Shown here: positions 8,150 to 15,501 of the stretch, one piece after another
Numbering within the stretch: the first letter of the stretch is position 1
Layout of the letters: each line of letters opens with the position of its first letter
NCBI RefSeq assembly: GCF_025354735.1
Contig: NZ_JANXMI010000163.1
Span: forward strand, 1-32,259
DNA: 32,259 nt
Direction of reading: 5' to 3'
Source of the DNA: Rugamonas sp.
GTDB lineage: Bacteria; Pseudomonadota; Gammaproteobacteria; Burkholderiales; Burkholderiaceae_D
Translations under genes and position numbers: made by a program
The notes under the pieces: generated by a model
What the model saw: only the letters and a program-made list of their open reading frames with translations
Database searches by the model: none
Told to the model about the DNA's origin: nothing

Positions 8150-9016
8150 ATGAAAAACGCCCACCACACGACGATGAATTTGGTCCTGCAAGGACTCGAC
8201 GACAGCAAGGCCAGGCTGGCGCGCATCGCCGCGCTGACGGCGCCGAGCCGCATCACCTGGATCACCGATCAGGCGCTGCGCTGCGAAGGCATCACCTTTT
8301 CGCCGGCGCTGCGCCAGACCATCGAGGTGGCCGCCGCCGCCGCCCAGCTGGACGCGACCTATATGATGGGCGTGCACGAACTCAGTGACTTCAAGCTGGT
8401 GGCGATGGACATGGATTCGACGCTCATCACCATCGAGTGCATCGACGAAATCGCCGACATGCACGGCCTCAAAAAGGAAGTCGCCGCGATCACCGAAGCG
8501 GCCATGCGCGGCGAGCTCGATTTCCCGGCGAGCCTGAAGCGGCGCGTCGCGCTGCTCAAGGGGCTGGACGCGGCGGCGCTGGAGCGGGTCTACGTGGAGC
8601 GCCTGCGGCTGTCGCCGGGCGCCGAGAAGATGCTGGCGGCCGTGCGGGAGGCCGGGATGAAAACGCTGCTGGTGTCGGGCGGCTTCACCTTCTTCACCGA
8701 GCGCCTCAAGGAGCGCCTGCACCTCGATTACACGCATGCGAACGAACTGGAAATCGTCGACGGAAAATTGACCGGCGAGGTGATCGGCGACATCGTCGAC
8801 GCCGATGAAAAACAACGCACGGTGGAACGCGTCTGCGCCGAGATGGGCATCCTGCCGGCGCAGGCCATCGTCATGGGCGACGGCGCCAACGACTTGAAGA
8901 TGATGGGCATTGCCGGCCTGTCCGTGGCCTTCCGCGCCAAGCCCGTCGTGCGTGAGCAGGCCAACGTGGCGCTCAACTTCGTCGGCCTCGATGGCATCCT
9001 GGCGCTGTTATCGTGA
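8150..9016 (+). CDS. serB: Phosphoserine phosphatase
   Basis: SerB performs the last step of serine synthesis, releasing phosphate from phosphoserine. It is a HAD enzyme: the DMDST motif (nucleophile Asp87, acid/base Asp89), VSGGF with the motif II Ser, a conserved Lys in the third motif region, and GDGANDLKMMGIAG as motif IV. The N-terminal 80 residues form a short regulatory-type domain beginning near MNLVLQGLDD. Two starts are possible, 8150 and 8174; neither has a clear ribosome site, and the second matches the usual SerB beginning. Length is 288 or 280 residues, normal for proteobacterial SerB. Placement right behind mfd suggests a shared transcript, although the two roles are unrelated. 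Confidence 0.95.
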   Translation: MKNAHHTTMNLVLQGLDDSKARLARIAALTAPSRITWITDQALRCEGITFSPALRQTIEVAAAAAQLDATYMMGVHELSDFKLVAMDMDSTLITIECIDEIADMHGLKKEVAAITEAAMRGELDFPASLKRRVALLKGLDAAALERVYVERLRLSPGAEKMLAAVREAGMKTLLVSGGFTFFTERLKERLHLDYTHANELEIVDGKLTGEVIGDIVDADEKQRTVERVCAEMGILPAQAIVMGDGANDLKMMGIAGLSVAFRAKPVVREQANVALNFVGLDGILALLS

Positions 9017-9149
9017 ACGAATGACGACGGGCCGCCGCCAGCGCTAGCGCATAAGCGAGCCATCCCACAGACAGCGCCGGCACCGGCCCGCATACTCCTT
9101 CCACGCCCCATCATGCATGGGCACCTCGTCATGGAAGCGGGAAGCGCAT

Positions 9150-10154
9150 ATGTCGGAACGGACGTCATCGAAAGTGGTCGTGTACGCGGCGCTGGCCGGC
9201 AACCTGCTGGTGGCGGCGACCAAGGCCGGCGCGGCGGCGTTCACCGGCAGCGCGGCCATGCTCAGCGAGGCCGTACACTCCTTCGTCGACTGCGGCAACG
9301 AGCTTCTGCTGTTGTACGGCTTGCGCCGCGCCAACCGCACGGCCGATCCCCTGCATCCTATCGGCTACGGCCTTGAGTTGTACTTCTGGAGTTTCATCGT
9401 CGCGCTGCTGGTGTTCGCGCTCGGCGCCGGCGTCTCCATTTATGAAGGCATCGTCCATCTGCGCCAGCCGGTGCCGGTCGAACATGTGATGGTCAACTAC
9501 GCCGTGCTGGCGCTGGCCTTTGTGTTCGAGGGCGCGTCTTGGATTATCTCGCTGCGCAAATTCCACAAGTCCAAGGGATCGTACGGCTATTACGAGGCCT
9601 TCCGAAAAAGCAAAGACCCGGCCACCTTCATGGTGCTGTTCGAGGATAGCGCGGCGCTGCTCGGCATCCTCATCGCGGCCGCCGGCACCTACGCGAGCAC
9701 CAGCTTGAAGCTGCCGCTGGCCGATGGCGTCGCCTCGCTGCTCATCGGCCTGGTGCTGGCGGCGACGTCGATGCTGCTGGCGCGGGAAAGCAAAAGCCTG
9801 CTGATCGGCGAGCGCGCCAACAAGGCGCTGAGCGATTCCATCCTCGCCGTCGTGGCCCGTACCAGTTCCGATTTGCAGGCCAACGGTGTGTTGACGGTGC
9901 AGTTGGCGCCGGACCAGATCATGGCCGCGCTCAGCCTGGAGTTCGCCGACCACTTGCGGGCGCCGCGCATCGAGCAGCTGGTGATCGACATCGAGCGCCA
10001 GGTGCGGGCCGCGCATCCCGAAGTGGTCAGCCTGTTCGTCAAGCCGCAGACGCCGGCGGCCTACCGCGACACCGTGCGGCGCCGCTTTGAAACGCCGCCC
10101 GATGAGCAGCACGGCGGCAAGCAGGCCAGTGTCGTATCGGACGGTGGCGCCTGA
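9150..10154 (+). CDS. Cation diffusion facilitator family transporter
   Basis: The protein resembles CDF transporters of the ZnT9-like subgroup, inner-membrane carriers that export divalent cations, usually Zn, against protons. Six hydrophobic segments are visible between residues 8 and 225. Likely metal-binding residues are HSFVD (His43, Asp47) in helix 2 and FEDSAALLG (Glu165, Asp166) in helix 5, the form usual in this subgroup in place of two HxxxD motifs. A soluble C-terminal domain (about 225-310) and a polar tail follow. The start at 9150 is chosen for its GGGAA ribosome site; an upstream ATG at 9117 would add 11 residues. The metal is not determinable from sequence. No metal-responsive regulator is nearby. 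Confidence 0.88.
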   Translation: MSERTSSKVVVYAALAGNLLVAATKAGAAAFTGSAAMLSEAVHSFVDCGNELLLLYGLRRANRTADPLHPIGYGLELYFWSFIVALLVFALGAGVSIYEGIVHLRQPVPVEHVMVNYAVLALAFVFEGASWIISLRKFHKSKGSYGYYEAFRKSKDPATFMVLFEDSAALLGILIAAAGTYASTSLKLPLADGVASLLIGLVLAATSMLLARESKSLLIGERANKALSDSILAVVARTSSDLQANGVLTVQLAPDQIMAALSLEFADHLRAPRIEQLVIDIERQVRAAHPEVVSLFVKPQTPAAYRDTVRRRFETPPDEQHGGKQASVVSDGGA

Positions 10155-10195
10155 AACGCTCGGCTACAATCGGCCATCAACTATAAGGAGCCGCC

Positions 10196-10558
10196 ATGTC
10201 GCAACAACTCGTCCTCGATACCCATCTCGACACGGCCAAAAGCACCGCGCGCTGGCTGTATATTTTTCACGGCGCCTGTCTGCTGCTGTCGCTAGGCCTG
10301 TTCTCGTTCATCCCGATGATCGTCAACTACATCAAGCGCGGCGAAACCACGGGCACCTTCGTTTACAGCCACCACACGTGGCAGATACGTTCGTTCTGGT
10401 GGTATGCGTTCTGGATTGCGGTCGGCGTGCTGCCCTTCATCACCATCATCGGCATTCCGCTGGCGTGGCTGATCTGGACCTGCGCGTGGCTGTGGAAGGC
10501 CTACCGCCTGGTGCGCGGCATCTCGGACCTGAACCAGAATCGCGCGATGCCGGTCTGA
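10196..10558 (+). CDS. Small DUF4870-like membrane protein
   Basis: This 120-residue protein has hydrophobic segments at about residues 19-45 and 65-102, the latter probably a helical pair, separated by a polar loop with SHHTWQIRSFWW. That loop and the closing LIWTCAWLWKAYRLVRG segment resemble the DUF4870 family, whose function is unknown. A strong AGGAG ribosome site sits 6 bases before the ATG. It follows the transporter by 41 bases on the same strand; a TACAAT at 10165-10170 could be a -10 box of its own. It converges with metC, whose stop lies 10 bases away. Confidence 0.85.
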   Translation: MSQQLVLDTHLDTAKSTARWLYIFHGACLLLSLGLFSFIPMIVNYIKRGETTGTFVYSHHTWQIRSFWWYAFWIAVGVLPFITIIGIPLAWLIWTCAWLWKAYRLVRGISDLNQNRAMPV

Positions 10559-10567
10559 CCGGCCGGT

Positions 10568-11740
10568 TTATGCTTCCAGCGCCGCGAAGGCTTGCTCGAT
10601 ATCGGCGATCAAATCGTCGACGTCTTCCAGGCCGACGTTGAAGCGCACCAGCGAACCCTGCTCGCTCCATTGCGCGCGCATGCCCTTGATCGGATACGGC
10701 ACGGCGAGGCTGTTGGCGCCGCCCCAGCTGAAGCCGATGCCGAACAGGGTCAGCGCATCGATGAAGCGGTCGACCTGCGGCTCGCTGTAGCGCGCATCGA
10801 ACAGCACCGAGAACAGGCCGCCGGCGCCGGTGAAGTCGCGCCGCCAGATGTCGTGGCCGGGACAATCGGCCAGCGCCGGATGCAGCACCTTGGCGATTTC
10901 CGGCCGCGTCTTCAACCACGCGGCCAGCTTGCGGCCGCCGGCGTCGTGCGCATCGAAGCGCAGCTTCATCGTCGGCAGGCCGCGCAGCACCAGGTAGGCG
11001 TCGTCGGCGCCGACGCCCATGCCCAGCCGCATATGCGACCCGCTCAGTCGCTCATACAGCGCCAGTTCGCGCGTGATGACGGCGCCCATCAGCACGTCCG
11101 AGCCGCCGGACTGGTACTTGGTCAGCGCCTGCATGATGATGTCGACGCCCAGGTCGAAGCCGCGCAGCGCCAGGCCGGCCGACCAGGTGTTGTCGAGCGC
11201 CACCAGCACGCCGCGCGCGTGCGCGGCCTTGCAGATGGCCGGCAGGTCCGGCACTTCCATCGACACCGATCCCGGCGCCTCGGTCCAGATCAGCTTCGTG
11301 TTCGGCTGAATCAGGGCGGCGATGCCGGCGCCGATCAGCGGATCGTAGTAGCGCGCCGTGACGCCGAAATCCTGGGTCAGCCATTTACCGAGTTCGCGGT
11401 TCGGGTTGTAGACGTTGTCGGGCAAGAGCACGTCGTCGCCGCTTTTGAGCAGCGCGAAGTCGACCATCGCGATCGCAGCCAGCCCGCTGGGCGCCAGCAG
11501 GCAGTGTTTGCCGCCCTCGATTTCGGCCAGCCGCGCCTCCAGCGTGAAGGTGGTCGGCGTGCCGTGCAGGCCGTAGGTATAGGCGTTCTTCTCTTTCCAC
11601 TGGCCGGAGCGCATGGCGGCGACGTTCTTGAACAGCACCGTCGACGCGTGGTGGATCGCGCTCGGGAAGGCGGCGAAGCCCTCCGGCGCCTGGTAGTCGG
11701 TGTGAATCAGTGCGGTCTGCGGGGATTTTTTGATGGTCAT
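10568..11740 (-). CDS. metC: Cystathionine beta-lyase
   Basis: It is a PLP enzyme of the Cys/Met metabolism family (gamma family). Cystathionine beta-lyase makes homocysteine for methionine synthesis. The PLP lysine is Lys208 in ALTKYQSGGSD and the cofactor-ring aspartate is Asp183 in ALDNTW; YTYGLHGTPTTFTLE (54-68) and the SGLAAI stretch that holds the phosphate are family landmarks. The 390-residue length is normal. The YGLHGTPT form and the GLALRGFDLGVDI segment fit MetC rather than cystathionine gamma-synthase, though substrate preference within this family is hard to assign from sequence. It lies downstream of rimO on the same strand, but a strong terminator separates them, so it probably has its own promoter within 11741-11758 or within the terminator region. 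Confidence 0.92.
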   Translation of the reverse strand: MTIKKSPQTALIHTDYQAPEGFAAFPSAIHHASTVLFKNVAAMRSGQWKEKNAYTYGLHGTPTTFTLEARLAEIEGGKHCLLAPSGLAAIAMVDFALLKSGDDVLLPDNVYNPNRELGKWLTQDFGVTARYYDPLIGAGIAALIQPNTKLIWTEAPGSVSMEVPDLPAICKAAHARGVLVALDNTWSAGLALRGFDLGVDIIMQALTKYQSGGSDVLMGAVITRELALYERLSGSHMRLGMGVGADDAYLVLRGLPTMKLRFDAHDAGGRKLAAWLKTRPEIAKVLHPALADCPGHDIWRRDFTGAGGLFSVLFDARYSEPQVDRFIDALTLFGIGFSWGGANSLAVPYPIKGMRAQWSEQGSLVRFNVGLEDVDDLIADIEQAFAALEA

Positions 11741-11756
11741 GGTTTTCGTCGGGGCG

Positions 11757-11804
11757 ATAAAAAAGGCGGACCGCCATGTCGCTACGACATCGCCGGTCCG
11801 CCTT
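11757..11804 (-). terminator. Intrinsic terminator of rimO
   Basis: The outer stem AAGGCGGACC (11763-11772) pairs with GGTCCGCCTT (11795-11804), with an inner stem ATGTCG/CGACAT (11776-11781, 11785-11790). In the minus-strand RNA the stem ends in a run of six U. It begins about 38 bases after the rimO stop. The nested two-storey stem is longer than an ordinary terminator. Confidence 0.9.
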
Positions 11805-11842
11805 CGATTATACGAGCATATCGCCGCCCGCTGCTGGCTGGC

Positions 11843-13261
11843 TTATTCGGCCGCGCCCCACAGGTCGTGCGCGTCCGACGCCGTGATCTTGACGCCGAAG
11901 AATTCGCCGACGACCAGCTTCTTGTGCGGCTCGTAAGGCGGCTTGACGTAGACCACGCCGTCGATTTCCGGCGCATCGGCGCTGGAGCGACCGACACCGC
12001 CGCTGCGGGTGACTTCGTCGATCAGCACGCGCACGGTCTTGCCGACCTTGGCCTGCAAGCGCTTCTTCGAGATTTCCTCTTGCAGCAGCATGACGCGGCC
12101 GCGGCGTTCTTCGCGCAATTCTTCCGGTACCGGGTTGGCCAGGTCGTTGGCGGTCGCGCCTTCGACGGGCGAGTAGGCGAAGCAGCCGAGGCGATCGATC
12201 TGGGCTTCCTTGAGGAAGTCCAGCAGGTATTCGAATTCCGCCTCGGTCTCGCCGGGGAAGCCGGCGATGAAGGTGGAACGGATGGTCAGGTCCGGGTTCA
12301 TGGCGCGCCAGGCCTGGATGCGGTCCAGGTTTTTCTCGCCGCTGGCCGGGCGCTTCATGCGCTTCAACACGTCGGGATGGGCGTGCTGCATCGGGATGTC
12401 GAGGTAAGGCAGGATATGGCCGCCGCTCATCATCGGGATGATCTGGTCGACGTGCGGATACGGATACACATAGTGCAGACGCACCCAGGCGCCGTAGGAC
12501 TTGGCCAGCTCGCCCAGGGCTTCGGTCAGCTGCGTCATGTGGGTCTTGATCGGGCGGCCGTTCCAGAAGCCGGTGCGGAACTTGACGTCGACGCCGTAGG
12601 CCGAGGTGTCCTGCGAAATGACCAGCAGTTCCTTGACGCCGGACTTGAACAGGTTTTCCGCTTCCAGCATCAGGTCGGCGATCGGCCGCGACACCAGGTC
12701 GCCGCGCATCGACGGGATGATGCAGAAGCTGCAGCGGTGGTTGCAGCCTTCCGAGATTTTCAGGTAGGCGTAGTGCTTGGGCGTGAGCTTGACGCCTTGC
12801 GGCGGCAGCAGGTCGAAGAACGGCGCGTGCGGTTTCGGCAGGTGCAGGTGGACCGAGTCCATCACCTCGGCCAGCGCGTGCGGTCCGGTCACGGCCAGCA
12901 CCTTCGGATGGATCTTCATGATGATGTCGTCGCCGGCCGCGTCTTTTTTCGCGCCCAGGCAACCGGTGACGATGACCTTGCCGTTTTCGGCCAGCGCTTC
13001 GCCGATGGCGTCGAGCGATTCCTGCACGGCGGCGTCGATGAAGCCGCAGGTGTTGACGATGACCAGGTCGGCGCCGGCGTAGGACTTAGCCGTTTCATAG
13101 CCTTCGGCGCGCAGCTGGGTGAGTATCTGTTCGGAGTCGACCAGCGCCTTCGGGCAGCCGAGCGAGACGAAGCCCACTTTGGGCGCGCTGCCGGGCGTGG
13201 CCACGGCGGCTGGAGCGGTTTGGGTGACGACGGGAATACGGGAAAGCGAGTTCGATTGCAT
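11843..13261 (-). CDS. rimO: Ribosomal protein S12 methylthiotransferase RimO
   Basis: RimO is a radical SAM enzyme that adds a methylthio group to the conserved aspartate of ribosomal protein S12. The N-terminal cluster cysteines are Cys36, Cys72 and Cys101 ([25 protein letters not shown]). The radical SAM cluster is CNHRCSFC with Cys173, Cys177 and Cys180. A TRAM domain occupies about 400-470. [12 protein letters not shown] distinguishes RimO from MiaB. The protein has about 28 extra N-terminal residues (Ala/Pro/Thr-rich) compared with typical RimO; no internal start with a good ribosome site replaces the ATG at 13261. A TACAAT reading minus (13296-13301) could be its -10 box. Confidence 0.97.
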   Translation of the reverse strand: MQSNSLSRIPVVTQTAPAAVATPGSAPKVGFVSLGCPKALVDSEQILTQLRAEGYETAKSYAGADLVIVNTCGFIDAAVQESLDAIGEALAENGKVIVTGCLGAKKDAAGDDIIMKIHPKVLAVTGPHALAEVMDSVHLHLPKPHAPFFDLLPPQGVKLTPKHYAYLKISEGCNHRCSFCIIPSMRGDLVSRPIADLMLEAENLFKSGVKELLVISQDTSAYGVDVKFRTGFWNGRPIKTHMTQLTEALGELAKSYGAWVRLHYVYPYPHVDQIIPMMSGGHILPYLDIPMQHAHPDVLKRMKRPASGEKNLDRIQAWRAMNPDLTIRSTFIAGFPGETEAEFEYLLDFLKEAQIDRLGCFAYSPVEGATANDLANPVPEELREERRGRVMLLQEEISKKRLQAKVGKTVRVLIDEVTRSGGVGRSSADAPEIDGVVYVKPPYEPHKKLVVGEFFGVKITASDAHDLWGAAE

Positions 13262-13347
13262 GATAGGGCGCCAGGAAAATTCAGACCAATCGAATATTGT
13301 ACATTATTCCGCCCCCGGCCTCCACAGCACGGCGCCATCCCACGGCG

Positions 13348-13402
13348 GCGAACGGCGCCGTGGGGTGGCGCCGTTCGCTGCCGGCGCGGGCCAAACGGCC
13401 CG
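13348..13402 (-). terminator. Two GC-rich hairpins after the PEP-CTERM gene
   Basis: A perfect 12-base stem (13348-13359 with 13367-13378, 7-base loop) and a second 6-base stem (CGGGCC 87-92 with GGCCCG 97-102 of 13300s) lie directly after the stop at 13409. Neither has a U-run, so they may stop transcription inefficiently or protect the 3' end of the mRNA before rimO. Confidence 0.5.
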
Positions 13403-13408
13403 GCCGGA

Positions 13409-13957
13409 TCAGGCCCGGCGCCGGCGCGCCAGCAAGCCCAGGCCCGCGAGGCCGGCCAGCAGCGTCAGGTACGCCGACGGCTCGGGCACGGGACTGATGT
13501 GAATTTCGCCCGGCCCGCCGACCGTGGTGCTGTAGGCGCCCCAGTCATAGTCGTAATAGCCGGCGATCACCAGCACGTACTTGTGGCCCGGCGACATGCT
13601 CTCCTCCAGGCCGGTCAGGTTGAAGCCATCGTCGGCGGCACCGTCCATGATGTTTTTTTGCGGGTTCTTCGGATCGAAGGAGTCCTTGTAAAAAAACGCC
13701 GTGCAGTTGAAGTCGCACGCCGTGACCAGCGAATATTGCCAGTCGTCGACCGTCACGCTGATGTTGTAGGCTTGGTAGGCGACGTCGGGCGCATACGACG
13801 GCGGCTCTCCGCCGCGATAGCCGGGCCGCAGGAAGGTCGGTGCGAAGGTGGTGTCGCCGGTGACGGTCTGGATGTCGGCCCGGGCTTGCTGCGCCGCGCC
13901 GGCCAGCAGCAGCGCCGCCGTCAGCGCAAGGCGGAATAATTTAGTCAGTTGCATCAT
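13409..13957 (-). CDS. PEP-CTERM exported protein, paralogue 1
   Basis: This 182-residue protein starts with a signal peptide (residues 1-27, cleavage likely after ARA) and ends with the sorting signal VPEPSAYLTLLAGLAGLGLL plus ARRRRA, the PEP-CTERM tripartite tail: motif, hydrophobic helix, basic cluster. Such proteins are exported and processed by an exosortase, not seen in this window. The core is a small beta-rich domain with two cysteines (TACDFNC) that could form a disulfide. It shares TGDTT-AP, the two-cysteine segment, FDP and GHxxLVxAG with the next gene upstream, so the two are tandem duplicates. GAGGAG lies 3 bases before the first of two ATGs, so the second ATG (13954) may be preferred. 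Confidence 0.9.
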   Translation of the reverse strand: MMQLTKLFRLALTAALLLAGAAQQARADIQTVTGDTTFAPTFLRPGYRGGEPPSYAPDVAYQAYNISVTVDDWQYSLVTACDFNCTAFFYKDSFDPKNPQKNIMDGAADDGFNLTGLEESMSPGHKYVLVIAGYYDYDWGAYSTTVGGPGEIHISPVPEPSAYLTLLAGLAGLGLLARRRRA

Positions 13958-13990
13958 CTGCTCCTCTAGGAAAATGGATGGATTGCCGCT

Positions 13991-14569
13991 TCAAGCCAGG
14001 GCCGGGGGCGATTTGGCGCGGCGCCGTCCGGCCATGGCCAGTCCCGCCAGGCCGGTGCCCAGCATCAGCCAGGTGGACGGTTCGGGCACCGCCGCGACCG
14101 CGGTCACGGTGAAGGCGCCCGTGCTGGAGATGGTGGTCGTGAAGAAGCCGGACTCGGCCGCGTTGTCGCCGGCGACGACGAGGAAATAATGGCCGACCGG
14201 CAGCGGCCCGCCGAAGGCGGCCGTTTTCGGCCCCACGAAATCGTCGTCTTCAGCCATGAAGTTCTGCTTCGGCGCCGCCGGATCGAATGCGCCCGTGTAG
14301 ATGGTCATGGAACAGTCGAAGGCGCAGGTGGTGGCGAAGTTGATCGGGTTGGTCGCCTCTTGCACGTTGACGTCGAAAACACGGTAGCTGACGTCCACGT
14401 GGTCAGGCGCGTCGGGCCAGAGCAATAGATACTGGTCCGGCCGGTCATAGGTCGGCGCGCCCGTGGTATCGCCGGTGAAGGTGGTGATGTGGGCTTGGGC
14501 TTGCTGCGCCAGGCTTGCCAGCAGCAGCGCGGCCGTCAGCGCGGCGCGTGCATATCGTGTTACTTGCAT
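13991..14569 (-). CDS. PEP-CTERM exported protein, paralogue 2
   Basis: This 192-residue protein has a signal peptide (residues 1-26, cleavage after AQA) and the C-terminal signal VPEPSTWLMLGTGLAGLAMA followed by GRRRAK. The mature domain has a FATTCAFDCS segment with two cysteines at the same place as paralogue 1, then FDPAAPKQNFM and a GHYFLVVAGD strand, again matching paralogue 1. The closest reading is a duplicated beta-sandwich-like domain of unknown role at the cell surface. AGGAG lies 6 bases before the ATG. The 33-base gap to paralogue 1 indicates one operon. The C-terminal tail runs about 10 residues past the basic cluster, longer than the usual PEP-CTERM end. Confidence 0.9.
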   Translation of the reverse strand: MQVTRYARAALTAALLLASLAQQAQAHITTFTGDTTGAPTYDRPDQYLLLWPDAPDHVDVSYRVFDVNVQEATNPINFATTCAFDCSMTIYTGAFDPAAPKQNFMAEDDDFVGPKTAAFGGPLPVGHYFLVVAGDNAAESGFFTTTISSTGAFTVTAVAAVPEPSTWLMLGTGLAGLAMAGRRRAKSPPALA

Positions 14570-14649
14570 GGATATCTCCTTGTTGAAATCAAATGGGACG
14601 GCGCGGCCACGCGTGCATCGCGCGGCCGGCCGTGTGGGACATCAGCGCA

Positions 14650-15426
14650 TCACGCCGTCACCGCAGGCTTGGACTGAGGCTGGCGGCGCCGCGCCGCCAG
14701 ACCCAGTCCGCCCAGGCCGGTCAACAACGACAGCCAGGCCGACGGTTCCGGTACGGCGCTGACGCTGGCGCCGATGTTGTCGAGCGCGAACTGGGCCTGG
14801 CCGTAAGCCGGCGAGTCCAGCGAATTGACGCAGGCGCCGTCGAGGTAGACGCAGGCGCTGATGTCGACGCGGCTCAATTGGGCGCCGGCAAAGGCGCCCA
14901 GCTGTGCGCCGCCGATGAAGCCGAGGTTGCCGCCGGCGTCGGGGCCGGAAAAATCCAGCGCCACGGTGACGCTGCCGCCGCCGGCGCGGGTGCCGGTCAG
15001 CACCAGCTGGCCCGGCGCGCCGCCGGCCACGGGCGACAAGGTCAGGAAGGCGTAGTCCAGGCTGGTGAGCTGGAAGGCCTTGCCGTCCGCCCGGTTGAGC
15101 CTGACTCCGCCGTCGTTGAGGCCGGCGTAATACTGGCTGCCGTCGCCGGCCGGACAGCCCATGGCCGCGCAGCTGGTCGGGTCGGCCGGGTTCAGGATGG
15201 CGCCGCTCAAACTGCTGATGCCGTTGGCCGCCGTGTACGGTCCTTCCAGCGCCGTCAGCTGATAGCCGGCGTCGAGCAGCGTGTCGCCGCCCATCAGCAT
15301 GGTCGGCTGTTGCTGGTCGAAGGTGAGGACGTCGGCCATGGCCGGCGCCGTGGCGGCGGCGAGCAGGACGCCGGCGGCCAGCAGGCGGCGGGCGCCGCCG
15401 TGGGTGGTGATAGGGCTTGATTTCAT
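14650..15426 (-). CDS. PEP-CTERM protein of the QFxxD type
   Basis: This 258-residue exported protein has a signal peptide (residues 1-31, cleavage after AMA), starts its mature part with DVLTFD and ends with VPEPSAWLSLLTGLGGLGLA and ARRRQ. A QFALDNI stretch just before the sorting signal matches the PEP-CTERM subgroup named for a QFxxD motif (recalled family). The middle is a lectin- or jelly-roll-like beta domain with four cysteines (SCAAMGC and ACVYLDGAC), probably two disulfides. It is not a paralogue of the two genes after it. AAGGA precedes the ATG. It lies 75 bases after the subtilase stop, with a strong hairpin between. Confidence 0.88.
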   Translation of the reverse strand: MKSSPITTHGGARRLLAAGVLLAAATAPAMADVLTFDQQQPTMLMGGDTLLDAGYQLTALEGPYTAANGISSLSGAILNPADPTSCAAMGCPAGDGSQYYAGLNDGGVRLNRADGKAFQLTSLDYAFLTLSPVAGGAPGQLVLTGTRAGGGSVTVALDFSGPDAGGNLGFIGGAQLGAFAGAQLSRVDISACVYLDGACVNSLDSPAYGQAQFALDNIGASVSAVPEPSAWLSLLTGLGGLGLAARRRQPQSKPAVTA

Positions 15427-15451
15427 ATCGCATTCCTTTGGCTAGGGGGAT

Positions 15452-15479
15452 GCCATCGGCCGCGCGGGCGGCCGATGGC
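15452..15479 (-). terminator. Hairpin between subtilase and PEP-CTERM gene
   Basis: A perfect 11-base stem (GCCATCGGCCG at 15452-15462 with its complement at 15469-15479, 6-base loop) begins 22 bases after the subtilase stop. There is no U-run, so it may be a partial terminator or an mRNA-stabilising hairpin that sets unequal expression of the two genes. Confidence 0.5.
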
Positions 15480-15501
15480 GGTGGGACGTCGGGGACGCGC
15501 C

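Noticed and set aside
10142..10170. Strong promoter before the DUF4870-like gene
   Set aside because: TACAAT at 10165-10170 is present but no -35 match lies at 16-18 bases, so it is mentioned only in the gene entry.
10592..13939. Very long open frame antisense to metC and rimO
   Set aside because: GC-rich codons on the opposite strand leave few stops; it shows no domain or ribosome site and overlaps two well-supported genes.
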